Positions 1 through 7,300 of a stretch of 64,000 bases of DNA are shown one piece after another. Each line of letters opens with the position of its first letter. Within the stretch, counting starts at the first letter, position 1. Source of the stretch: Parahoeflea alexandrii (GTDB lineage Bacteria > Pseudomonadota > Alphaproteobacteria > Rhizobiales > Rhizobiaceae); assembly GCF_027214025.1 (NCBI RefSeq), contig NZ_JAPWHB010000003.1, positions 372,001 to 436,000 on the forward strand, written 5' to 3'. The notes beneath the pieces were generated by a model, which was given only the letters and a program-made list of their open reading frames with translations, had not been told where the DNA came from and searched no databases. Made by a program: the position numbers and the translations under genes.

Positions 1-1
1 G

Positions 2-205
2 GTGGTGGCGGCGATCTTCGCCGAATATGTCGGCGCCCGCGCGGGGCTCGGCATCGTCATTCTCAATGCCAAGAACAGCTTCCGGCCGGACCTGATGCTC
101 GCCGCCGTGGTGATCAGCTCGGCGCTGACGCTGGCGTTGTTCGGCGCAACCGCGCTGATGCAATGGATCGTGCTCGGCTGGCGGCAGGCGGGGGCGGGAC
201 GATGA
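2..205 (+). CDS. ABC transporter permease, C-terminal fragment (5' end outside window)
   Basis: This is the last 67 codons of an inner-membrane permease whose start lies before the window. The visible part has a cytoplasmic stretch (AEYVGARAGLGIVI) of the kind that follows the EAA coupling loop in nitrate/taurine/pyrimidine-type permeases. It then has one clear hydrophobic helix (LAAVVISSALTLALFGATAL) and a short cytoplasmic tail. Its TGA overlaps the ATG of the ATPase gene (ATGA), so the two are translationally coupled. With the downstream NMT1/ThiY-like binding protein it forms an importer, possibly for a thiamine-precursor pyrimidine (ThiX role). The substrate is inferred, not shown. Confidence 0.8.
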   Translation: MVAAIFAEYVGARAGLGIVILNAKNSFRPDLMLAAVVISSALTLALFGATALMQWIVLGWRQAGAGR

Positions 206-957
206 GCGCGCTCGAACTGAGCAACATAGGCCTCTCGTTCGGTGGGACCCCCGTGCTTGACGATGTGTCGATGCATGTCGCTCAAGGCGAGTTCGTGTCG
301 ATCCTCGGGCCTTCCGGCTGCGGCAAGTCGAGCCTGTTGCGGCTTCTGACCGGGGCGCTGACGCCTGGTCGCGGAGAGATCCGGGTCGGCGGCGCACCAC
401 TTGACGGAAGCCCTCGGGCCTTTGCCTTCATGCCGCAGCGCGACGCGCTGATGCCCTGGCGGCGAATCATCGACAACGTGATCCTCGGGCTTGAGATCCA
501 GGGCATGGGCCGCGCCGAGGCGCGGGCAAAAGTACGGCCGCTGTTTGCAACCTTCGGACTGGACGGCTTCGAACATCGTTACCCGGCTCAGCTTTCGGGC
601 GGCATGCGCCAGCGTGCGGCGTTGATGCGCACCATCTTGCAGGACCGGCCGGTGCAGCTGCTCGACGAGCCTTTCGGCGCGCTCGACGCGCTGACCCGGG
701 CCGAAATGCAGCGCTGGCTCGAGCACCGCTGGCGGGACGCCCGCTGGACCACAATTCTCGTCACTCACGATGTGCGCGAGGCGGTGGCGTTGTCGGACCG
801 GATCTATGTGCTGTCGCCCCGGCCCGCCCGGATCATTGCCGAATTCGAGGTGCCGGACCGGCGTCCACGCCTTGGCCGCACGCTCTCGCCTGAGGCTGTC
901 CGCCTCGAGGCAGAGCTTCTCGACACGCTTCTCACCCAAACCGGAGACCGATCATGA
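202..957 (+). CDS. ABC transporter ATP-binding protein (NitT/TauT or ThiZ-like)
   Basis: A 251-residue ATPase subunit that would power the importer formed with the preceding permease and following binding protein. It carries a complete nucleotide-binding domain: Walker A GPSGCGKSS near residue 36, Q-loop MPQRDALMPW, signature LSGGMRQR, Walker B VQLLDEPFGALD and the H-loop in LVTHD. The MPW after the Q-loop is typical of the nitrate/sulfonate/pyrimidine branch. The start at 202 (MSALELSN) is chosen because it overlaps the permease stop as ATGA. The in-frame upstream start at 163 would run far back into the permease. The 3' end overlaps the next gene by four bases, again ATGA, so the three genes form one operon. 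Confidence 0.93.
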   Translation: MSALELSNIGLSFGGTPVLDDVSMHVAQGEFVSILGPSGCGKSSLLRLLTGALTPGRGEIRVGGAPLDGSPRAFAFMPQRDALMPWRRIIDNVILGLEIQGMGRAEARAKVRPLFATFGLDGFEHRYPAQLSGGMRQRAALMRTILQDRPVQLLDEPFGALDALTRAEMQRWLEHRWRDARWTTILVTHDVREAVALSDRIYVLSPRPARIIAEFEVPDRRPRLGRTLSPEAVRLEAELLDTLLTQTGDRS

Positions 958-1937
958 AACATCTTCTGACTGCGCTGGCCCTGCTCGCGGCCGTTCCGGC
1001 CCATGCGGCGGAAAGACTCACCGTGGCGCTCGACTGGACGCCCAACACCAACCATGTCGGGCTCTATGTGGCGAAGGCAAAGGGCTGGTTCGACGAGGTG
1101 GGTCTCGACGTCGAGATCCTGCCCTACACCGACACCTCGTCGGGCACGCTGGTTTCGACCGGCGTGGCCCAGTTCGGCATTCTCAGTGCCGTCAGCTTTC
1201 ACAGCCAGCGCTCTATGGGCGCCGACATGACCGCGGTGATGGCGGTGGTCCAGCACGAGACCGGACGGCTGGTGTTCAACGGCGAGCGCGAGGATATCCA
1301 GCGCCCCGCCGATCTCGATGGAAAGATCTATGCCGGCTTCGGCAGCGCCTGGGAAAATGCGCTGATCTCCTCGATCATTCGCCATGACGGGGGCGAGGGC
1401 AGATTCGACACGGTGACACTCGGCACCTCCGCCTACGAGGCGCTGGCCAACGGCTCGGTCGATTTCACCCTTGAAGTCAGCACCTGGGAAGGTGTCAATT
1501 CGGTGCTGCTCGGCCGGCCGCAGCGCTGGTTCTCTTACGCGGATTACGGCGTGCCGGACCAGCACACGACGTTCCTGGGTGGCAATTCCACCTGGCTTGC
1601 GGCAAACGAGCAAGCCACCGGGGCCTTCGTCAAGGCGGCGCAGCGGGGCTATGCCTTCGCGGCGGACCATCCGGATGAGGCCGCCGGTATCCTGGTCGCG
1701 GAAACCGGCGGCATGCTGTCCAACCCGGAACTGGTGCGGGCGTCGATGAAAGCCCTTGTCGAGGGCGGGTTCCTCAAGGATCCGGACGAGCCCGTGGGCC
1801 TGATCGATCCTGAGCTGATTACCGGGATTGCCGGTTTTCTGTACCAGGCAGGCATATTGCGTGACGCCAATGGCGACGTGCAAAAGGCGATGCCGGACGT
1901 GTCGGGCTGGTACACCAACCAATATCTCGCCCGATAA
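954..1937 (+). CDS. ABC transporter substrate-binding protein, NMT1/ThiY-like
   Basis: A 327-residue periplasmic binding protein with a signal peptide (MKHLLTALALLAAVPAHA, cleaved before AERLTV). The mature N-terminus carries LDWTPNTNHVGLYVAKAKGW, the hallmark of the NMT1/THI5 fold seen in ThiY pyrimidine-binding proteins. ThiY proteins deliver formylaminopyrimidine or HMP-type thiamine precursors, so that is the likely ligand. Related proteins bind riboflavin, nitrate or sulfonates, so the ligand is not proven. The start overlaps the ATPase stop (ATGA), which places it last in the operon. No terminator with a T-run is evident before the next gene 150 bases on. Confidence 0.87.
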   Translation: MKHLLTALALLAAVPAHAAERLTVALDWTPNTNHVGLYVAKAKGWFDEVGLDVEILPYTDTSSGTLVSTGVAQFGILSAVSFHSQRSMGADMTAVMAVVQHETGRLVFNGEREDIQRPADLDGKIYAGFGSAWENALISSIIRHDGGEGRFDTVTLGTSAYEALANGSVDFTLEVSTWEGVNSVLLGRPQRWFSYADYGVPDQHTTFLGGNSTWLAANEQATGAFVKAAQRGYAFAADHPDEAAGILVAETGGMLSNPELVRASMKALVEGGFLKDPDEPVGLIDPELITGIAGFLYQAGILRDANGDVQKAMPDVSGWYTNQYLAR

Positions 1938-2085
1938 CAACAGCGGCTCACGCGCTGCCCGGAGCCGCGGTCGCTCCGGGCGGTGAGGAATTCGCTTCCG
2001 GGAAAAAAGTTGACCGTCGCATCGGGCCATGCAACCCCAAGGCCGCGAGAGAGTTGTCCGTTCAGTTCGCGGAAGGGTACATTTC

Positions 2086-3852
2086 ATGACGACCGACCAG
2101 ATCGTGCTTTTTGGAATTCTTGTCGTCCTGTTCGGGATGCTGGTCTGGGGGCGGTTCCGCTATGATCTCGTCGCCTTCGTGGCGCTCATGGTCACGGTGT
2201 TGGCCGGCCTGGTCGCGCCGGAGGACGCATTTCACGGCTTCGGTCACCCCGCGGTCGTCATCATTGCGCTGGTGCTGATCGTCTCGCGCGGGCTGATGAA
2301 TTCCGGCGCCGTGGAAATGATCGCCCGTTTCGTCACCAAGTCGGACCGGGCGCTTCCGGTGCATATCGGCATCATGGCGGTGGCCGGCGCGGTGTTGTCG
2401 GCGATCATCAACAATGTCGCCGCCCTTGCGCTTTTGATGTCGCTCGACATGGATGCGGCGCGCAAGGCCAAGCGGGCGGTGTCGCTGACGCTGATGCCCT
2501 TGTCCTTCGGCACCATTCTCGGCGGCATGATCACGTTGATCGGCACACCGCCCAACATCGTCATCGCGCAGTACCGGCAGGATGTCCTGGGCGCGCCCTA
2601 TTCGATGTTCGATTTCGCCCCGGTCGGCATCGCCGTGGCGACCGCCGGTATCGCCTATGTCGCCTTCATCGGCTGGCGGCTGATTCCCAAGCGGGCCGAC
2701 GCGATGTCGCTGGAGGGTGACGCCGGGCTTTACGTCGCCGAGGCGCGGGCGAAGGAAGGATCGAAGTCGATCGGCCTGTCGGTGGGCGAGCTTTATCCTG
2801 TCGCCGACGAGAACGATGTCAGCATTCTCGGGCTGGCCCGGCAGGGCAAGCGGCTGCCGGGTTTCTCGCAGACGCGCGAGATCAGGGAAGGCGATTTCCT
2901 GGTGCTGGAGGGCGATCCGAAGCAGATCGAGGCCTTCATGGGCGCGGCCGACCTCGACGCCATCGGCACCGAGGAACATGGCGGGCTGATGGGCAAGTCG
3001 CTGAGCCTGGTCGAGGCGATCGTGCCGGAAGAAGCCTCCGTCGTCGGGCGCACCATGCTGGGGCTGCGGCTGATCCAGCGTCACGGCGTGACGCTGCTCG
3101 GCCTGTCGCGCCAGGGCAAGCGATTCCGCGAAAGGGTCAGCCGCCTGCCGATCAAGGCCGGCGATCTGCTGCTGTTGATCGGGCCGGACAAGAACATCGC
3201 CGCCGCCAGCCAGTGGCTCGGCGTGCTGCCGCTCGAAAACCGCCGGCTCGAGGTGCTGCAGCGGACCAAGGCGTTCTTGGCGATCGGCATCTTCGCTGCT
3301 GCGATCGCGCTGTCGGTGATGGGAATCACCTCGCTTGCCATCGGGCTCGGGCTCTGCGTCGTTGCCTACCTGCTGCTCGGCATCATCAGCGGCCGCGATT
3401 TCTACGCGCTGATCGAATGGAAGGTGATCGTGCTCTTGGCCTGCCTGATTCCGGTCGCAGGCGCGCTGGAAGAGACCGGCGGCAGCGAGCTGATCGCAGG
3501 CCTGATCGTCTCGCTCACCTCGGACCTGCCGGCCTGGGGCGTGCTGATGGTGCTGATGGTCATCACCATGACCTTGTCGGATTTCCTCAACAATGTTGCC
3601 ACCGCGCTGATCGCCGCGCCCATCGGGGTCAGCGTCGCCAATTCCATCGGCGCCAGCCCCGACCCGTTCCTGATGGGCGTCGCGGTGGCCGCCTCCTGCG
3701 CCTTCCTCACCCCCATCGGTCACAAGAACAACACCATCATCATGGGGCCGGGCAACTACCGCTTCGGCGACTACTGGCGCATGGGGCTGATGCTGGAAGT
3801 GATCGTGATCGTCGTCGCTGTGCCGATGATCGCTCTCGTCTGGCCATTCTGA
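2086..3852 (+). CDS. SLC13/DASS-family permease with RCK (TrkA-C) domains
   Basis: A 588-residue inner-membrane transporter. Hydrophobic helices at the N-terminal third and C-terminal third flank a soluble central part of about 200 residues. That part contains two TrkA-C-like repeats (…NDVSILGLARQGKRLPG… and …HGVTLLGLSRQGKRFRE…). This split arrangement is characteristic of the SLC13/CitT-like permeases that move di- or tricarboxylates, sulfate or related anions with sodium. Conserved-looking substrate loops are NNVAALALLM and TLIGTPPNI in the first half, and NNVATALIAAPIG and TPIGHKNN in the second. The start at 2086 is preceded by GGAAGG at a good distance. The substrate cannot be fixed from sequence. 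Confidence 0.88.
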   Translation: MTTDQIVLFGILVVLFGMLVWGRFRYDLVAFVALMVTVLAGLVAPEDAFHGFGHPAVVIIALVLIVSRGLMNSGAVEMIARFVTKSDRALPVHIGIMAVAGAVLSAIINNVAALALLMSLDMDAARKAKRAVSLTLMPLSFGTILGGMITLIGTPPNIVIAQYRQDVLGAPYSMFDFAPVGIAVATAGIAYVAFIGWRLIPKRADAMSLEGDAGLYVAEARAKEGSKSIGLSVGELYPVADENDVSILGLARQGKRLPGFSQTREIREGDFLVLEGDPKQIEAFMGAADLDAIGTEEHGGLMGKSLSLVEAIVPEEASVVGRTMLGLRLIQRHGVTLLGLSRQGKRFRERVSRLPIKAGDLLLLIGPDKNIAAASQWLGVLPLENRRLEVLQRTKAFLAIGIFAAAIALSVMGITSLAIGLGLCVVAYLLLGIISGRDFYALIEWKVIVLLACLIPVAGALEETGGSELIAGLIVSLTSDLPAWGVLMVLMVITMTLSDFLNNVATALIAAPIGVSVANSIGASPDPFLMGVAVAASCAFLTPIGHKNNTIIMGPGNYRFGDYWRMGLMLEVIVIVVAVPMIALVWPF

Positions 3853-3999
3853 GAGGCGCGCGAACGCGTTTCGCCTGACACGGAGCAAGCGCTCCCATAA
3901 CGGACGCAACGGGATCCGGGAGCCCGGCCAGCGGCAGAACCGGCCACCGTCGCAGCCTGTCTCGGGGCTTGCGGCCTACATCCGGACCGAGTGACGTGG

Positions 4000-4635
4000 T
4001 TACACCACTGTCTGTTGGGTGGTCACAACGGTGATAGCGACAAAGAAGCAGGCCGAAGCGGCGACGACAAATCCATGCCAGATGGCATTGGCGAACTTCA
4101 TGTTCTTCGACGCATGGAACACCACACCGACGGTGTAGAGCAGCCCTCCGGCGACGATATAGCCAAATGGCAACGCCTCCCAGGACGACCAGACCAGCAC
4201 GACGCTCATCCAGCCCATGATCAGGTAGAGCGCGGGGCCGAAACGGCCGGGCGTGCTCCAGAACACCAGTTTCAGCGTCATGCCGACGATCGCCAGAGCC
4301 CAGACAATGGCAAGCACGACATAGGCGAGGCCGGAGCCGATCATCACCACCAGCGGCGTATAGGTGCCGGCAATCTTCAGGTAGATCGCCGCATGGTCGA
4401 TCCGGCGCAGCACTGGCCGGATGCTCTCCCACGGGGTCATGTGATAGAACGCCGAGGCGGTGAAGGTGGCAATCAGAGTGACCGCATAGACCGCAATCGC
4501 CGTCACCTCCCAGGGCGAGGCAACAGGCGCCGCCCAGACCAGCAACAGGATCGCCCCGAGCACCGCTCCGGTGACGCCGATGGCATGCATGCTGCCATCG
4601 GCAACGCGCTCTGATCTGGTGTAGCTGGGATACAT
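4000..4635 (-). CDS. Haemolysin III family (PAQR-like) membrane protein
   Basis: A 211-residue integral membrane protein with seven predicted hydrophobic helices and the family pattern. It has an early SMHAIGVTGAVLG motif (Ser and His), a central FYHMTPW and RIDHAAIYLKIAGTYTP, and a late VFHASKNMKFANAIWHGFVV. Bacterial HlyIII/YqfA proteins share the PAQR hydrolase-like metal site made by these His residues. Their physiological role is unsettled despite the haemolysin name. It is transcribed toward the SLC13 gene, so the two converge over about 150 bases. It appears to be a single-gene unit. Confidence 0.88.
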   Translation of the reverse strand: MYPSYTRSERVADGSMHAIGVTGAVLGAILLLVWAAPVASPWEVTAIAVYAVTLIATFTASAFYHMTPWESIRPVLRRIDHAAIYLKIAGTYTPLVVMIGSGLAYVVLAIVWALAIVGMTLKLVFWSTPGRFGPALYLIMGWMSVVLVWSSWEALPFGYIVAGGLLYTVGVVFHASKNMKFANAIWHGFVVAASACFFVAITVVTTQQTVV

Positions 4636-4749
4636 GGTTTGCCTTCAATCTGCGCAACGACACCGGATGATTGCCGCAGATGCAGGCAAGATCAAGGAAT
4701 GCGGGGCGGAAATTCCTGTTGGTTGCCGGTCTCGGGGGATGGCAGATTG

Positions 4750-5322
4750 TCACGGGTGGCCATGAATCCTGTCCGTAAGGGGTTCGAAGACAGGCGCGCG
4801 CCATTCCGATTGCGTCAGCTCGTACCAGACCTCGCCCTGCTCGGCTCCCGGAATGGGATCGGAATACTCGGCGTGGGTGGTGCGCACATAATGCATGCCG
4901 ATCTTCTCCATCACCCGGCGCGAGGCCTGGTTCACCGCCATTGTCGTGGCCGTGATCCTGTCGTAGCCGGCGCTTTCGAATCCCCAGCGGATCAGGGCCG
5001 ACCCGCCTTCCGGAGCCAGGCCCTTGCCCCACTCCGCCCGGCGCAGCCGGTAGCCGAGCTCGGCGGATCCGTCGCCCCCCGGCCATAGGCAGAACCACCC
5101 GACGAAGGCACCATTGCTGGTGCGGCGCGCCGTCCAAACATGCTGTTCGGTTCCCCGCGGCATAAGGAAATCCGCGTTTGGATCACTCTCCTCATGGTCG
5201 ATGGCGTATCCCCCATTGAGAAAGCGCATGACCTCCGGGTCACGCTCAAGAGCGATGAAATCCGCCCGGTCTTCCTGGCTGCAAGGGCTGAGCGTCAGAT
5301 GCCTCGTTTGCAACACTGCCAT
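4750..5322 (-). CDS. GNAT family N-acetyltransferase (RimJ/RimL-like)
   Basis: A 190-residue acetyltransferase of the Acetyltransf_3 (ribosomal-protein/small-molecule) branch. It has an N-terminal RHLTLSPCSQEDRADF, then GYRLRRAEWGKGLAPEG as the acetyl-CoA pyrophosphate-binding loop, TATTMAVNQASRRVMEKIGM as the typical motif B, and a C-terminal WYELTQSEW. The start at 5322 is preceded by GGAG eight bases upstream. A further upstream ATG adds 18 residues that do not fit the family. The acceptor substrate is unknown. The 5' flank has TTACGCT and AGCGTAA arms at 5358-5364 and 5388-5394 that might be an operator. Confidence 0.85.
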   Translation of the reverse strand: MAVLQTRHLTLSPCSQEDRADFIALERDPEVMRFLNGGYAIDHEESDPNADFLMPRGTEQHVWTARRTSNGAFVGWFCLWPGGDGSAELGYRLRRAEWGKGLAPEGGSALIRWGFESAGYDRITATTMAVNQASRRVMEKIGMHYVRTTHAEYSDPIPGAEQGEVWYELTQSEWRAPVFEPLTDRIHGHP

Positions 5323-5522
5323 TTTCGAAACTCCATTGATCTGCTCATAGCGCTTTATTACGCTATTTCGGGTCAAATGCGGTCACAAGCGTAAGCCAAA
5401 ATGACCTCAACAATAGACCACGGAAAAATCGAGGTTTTCCGTCGAGTTGCTGTCTCCTTTGCAAGGCAGAGTTGATCCAACTGTAAATCTACGTTGATTT
5501 CCCACTCATTGAGGCGTATTTA

Positions 5523-5532
5523 TATGCGCATA
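5523..5532. promoter_or_regulatory. Palindrome before hicA, candidate HicB operator
   Basis: A perfect 10-base palindrome, TATGCGCATA, lies 14 bases before the hicA start codon and just ahead of its GGAG ribosome-binding site. HicB proteins with a C-terminal ribbon-helix-helix domain repress their own operon by binding palindromes in this position, so this is the natural operator candidate. Binding is inferred. Confidence 0.5.
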
Positions 5533-5546
5533 ACGGAGTCATTCCG

Positions 5547-5732
5547 ATGGAGCGGAACAGTCGGCAGATCATCCGGCGCCTGGAGAAGGACGGGTTCGAA
5601 CTGGTCAAGGTCAGCGGTTCGCACCACAAGTTCAGGAAGAACGGCAAGACCGTAACGGTGCCGCATCCGAAGAAGGATCTGCCGACCGGCACTGTTCGCG
5701 CCATTTACAAGCAGGCTGGCTGGCTTGCCTGA
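5547..5732 (+). CDS. hicA: HicA toxin, type II toxin-antitoxin mRNA interferase
   Basis: A 61-residue protein matching the HicA/YcfA fold: N-terminal helix MERNSRQIIRRLEKDGFELV, then KVSGSHHKFRKNGKTVTVPHP, then PTGTVRAIYKQAGW. HicA is a dsRBD-like ribonuclease that cleaves mRNA. The catalytic histidine corresponds to the second His of GSHH (residue 27). The size is normal and the frame is intact, so the toxin is probably functional. It precedes its antitoxin, ending 13 bases before the antitoxin ATG, the usual toxin-first hicAB order. Confidence 0.93.
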   Translation: MERNSRQIIRRLEKDGFELVKVSGSHHKFRKNGKTVTVPHPKKDLPTGTVRAIYKQAGWLA

Positions 5733-5745
5733 CAAAGAGGTTTTC

Positions 5746-6138
5746 ATGCGTCATTATATCGGTGTCGTTCATCAGGAAGGGGACAGCGCGTTCGGGGTTC
5801 ATTTCCCCGATGTTCCGGGCTGCTTCTCTGCCGCTGACCAGCTTGACGATCTGCTCACCAGTGCCAGCGAGGCGCTGGCGCTGCATCTCGAGGGCGAACC
5901 GCTGCCCGAAGCGCGGTCGCTGGAAGCGGTTCGCGATGACGCGGAGGTGGCACGCGACCTCAAGGACGGCGCGTTTCTGCTCGCCGTGCCGGTGATCCGG
6001 CTTTCCGGACGCACCACAAAGGCCAATATTACCATGGATGCCGGGTTGCTGGCCGCAGTCGATGCGACGGCTCGCGAACGCGGCTTGACCCGCTCGGCGT
6101 TCCTCGCCGATCTGGCGCGCCGCGAAATCGCAGGCTGA
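5746..6138 (+). CDS. hicB: HicB antitoxin, type II toxin-antitoxin
   Basis: A 130-residue antitoxin. Residues 1-60 form the HicB RNase-H-like partner domain (HYIGVVHQEGDSAFGVHFPD, then VPGCFSAADQLDDLLTSASEAL), which occludes HicA. The C-terminal 45 residues (RTTKANITMDAGLLAAVDAT, then ARERGLTRSAFLADLARRE) look like a ribbon-helix-helix DNA-binding domain for autoregulation. The ATG at 5746 follows AAAGAGG. A TTG seven codons earlier would overlap hicA and is less likely. A palindrome before hicA is the probable operator. Confidence 0.92.
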   Translation: MRHYIGVVHQEGDSAFGVHFPDVPGCFSAADQLDDLLTSASEALALHLEGEPLPEARSLEAVRDDAEVARDLKDGAFLLAVPVIRLSGRTTKANITMDAGLLAAVDATARERGLTRSAFLADLARREIAG

Positions 6139-6236
6139 ACCCCGCCTCTCCTCATTGCCTCCAGCATCGCCGTGAGCAAGGGGTTTAAATGCGCGCCGTA
6201 GGCAATTCGAGAGTCTTGTTATGCGAGGAGCAATAT

Positions 6237-6509
6237 TTATTTGACTTTAAAAAGGACGCATTTTCCTTTAGATTTGTTTTTATTGCAATAATAGAGAGCT
6301 TCCTCTTTTGCCTCTGACTTTGTTTTGTCTTCATAGCTATATCCACAGTGTTGTCCGTCTTGTGTGATATAGAATGCTTTATGACCCTTGAGTCCCTGCC
6401 ATTTATCGTAAAGTTTTTGACACTGAAAATTATTTATAGTCGCTGAGTTTGCTTGGGAAGACAGTAATAATACCAATACAGATACGGCAGAAAGAATTGT
6501 TGTTTTCAT
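6237..6509 (-). CDS. Small secreted cysteine-containing protein, function unknown
   Basis: A 90-residue protein with a strong signal peptide (MKTTILSAVSVLVLLLSSQANSA) and a Lys-rich mature part. The mature part has four cysteines: FQCQK, QHCGYSYE, YYCNK and KCVLF. The run AFYITQDGQHCGYSYEDKTK, then EAKEEALYYC and CVLFKVK, resembles the short Cys-pair domain found in DUF4189-like and caspase-tail proteins. That domain has no defined function. The start at 6509 follows GGAGATTC. The base composition is strikingly AT-rich compared with its surroundings, as is about 300 bases upstream, which suggests acquisition from a low-GC source. Confidence 0.68.
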   Translation of the reverse strand: MKTTILSAVSVLVLLLSSQANSATINNFQCQKLYDKWQGLKGHKAFYITQDGQHCGYSYEDKTKSEAKEEALYYCNKNKSKGKCVLFKVK

Positions 6510-6527
6510 TTTGAATCTCCTTATCAA

Positions 6528-7300
6528 TTGATAATTAGTGGTCCAGATGGGGTCACAATTATTCAATAATGTGTTTTTGATAGAAATCAATTTATAATTT
6601 AAATTATCTACATTCATGTCTCTTGAAAAGATGACTATAAAAATCAAAATTGCAGTTACAATTTAGTTTATGCCTAGGCAGTGTCCACTTGGGAGCATTT
6701 TTTCGGCGCAAATTTCGGAGTTATGATAGCAATAACCGACCATACACGATGAAGCAGATCTTATTACGAAAAAGAGCGTGATCCATTGTTTGCGCAACCT
6801 CTTCACTTCTGCATAATATCAAATGCCTGGATGTCTCATAACTCTGCTGCCCAATGCATCCGGAAATTGCGACTTGAGCCGGATGAGTCTCAACAGTTCA
6901 GTGCGGCCAGTGCGGGCGCTCTCATATGTCGCCTGCGTGATTGCAAGATATGTGTAACCTGACCCGCCGGCCATGTCGCGCCGGACGGTCAGCGGGACAA
7001 GCCGCACCCCGCGCGTGGTGTTTGATCACATCGTCGCGTATTTTAAAGCACAGGACAATTTGGACATGGTCGGCTGAACTAACTCTCCCCCAATCTTGAC
7101 TCCGCCGTGCTTTTCCTGTTTATCCCGCTCAAATCTGCGACGAGCACGACTCTGAGCCGCCGACCGGGACCCCTTGTGGTGTAAATCGATCCCGGAGGTC
7201 ACCACCCGACAGCGCGATGCGCCCTCGGGTGTTGTTTGGCTTTGGGTAATGCCCGCCCCATATGGGCTGGAGACCTCTTCAGCAAAAACAGGACGACCTT
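6528..7300. other. Gene-poor stretch upstream of ffh
   Basis: No convincing gene is seen. The first third is AT-rich and continuous in composition with the secreted-protein gene. From about 6800 the composition returns to GC-rich. A GTG-started frame on the minus strand (7007 to 6819, 62 codons) has no recognisable motif or good ribosome-binding site, and is reported only as a possible gene remnant. A strong hairpin lies at 7203-7231. Confidence 0.5.
7203..7231 (+). promoter_or_regulatory. Leader hairpin upstream of ffh
   Basis: CACCCGA (7203-7209) pairs with TCGGGTG (7225-7231). Inside this, GCGC (7212-7215) pairs with GCGC (7219-7222), giving a two-tier hairpin about 70 bases before the ffh start. 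It is followed by TTGTTTGG rather than a clean T-run, so it could be an upstream terminator or a leader element. The function is inferred only from structure. Confidence 0.4.

Noticed and set aside
6819-7007. A 62-codon GTG-started frame on the minus strand
   Set aside because: No motif, poor ribosome-binding site and location in a gap. It is mentioned only as a possible remnant.
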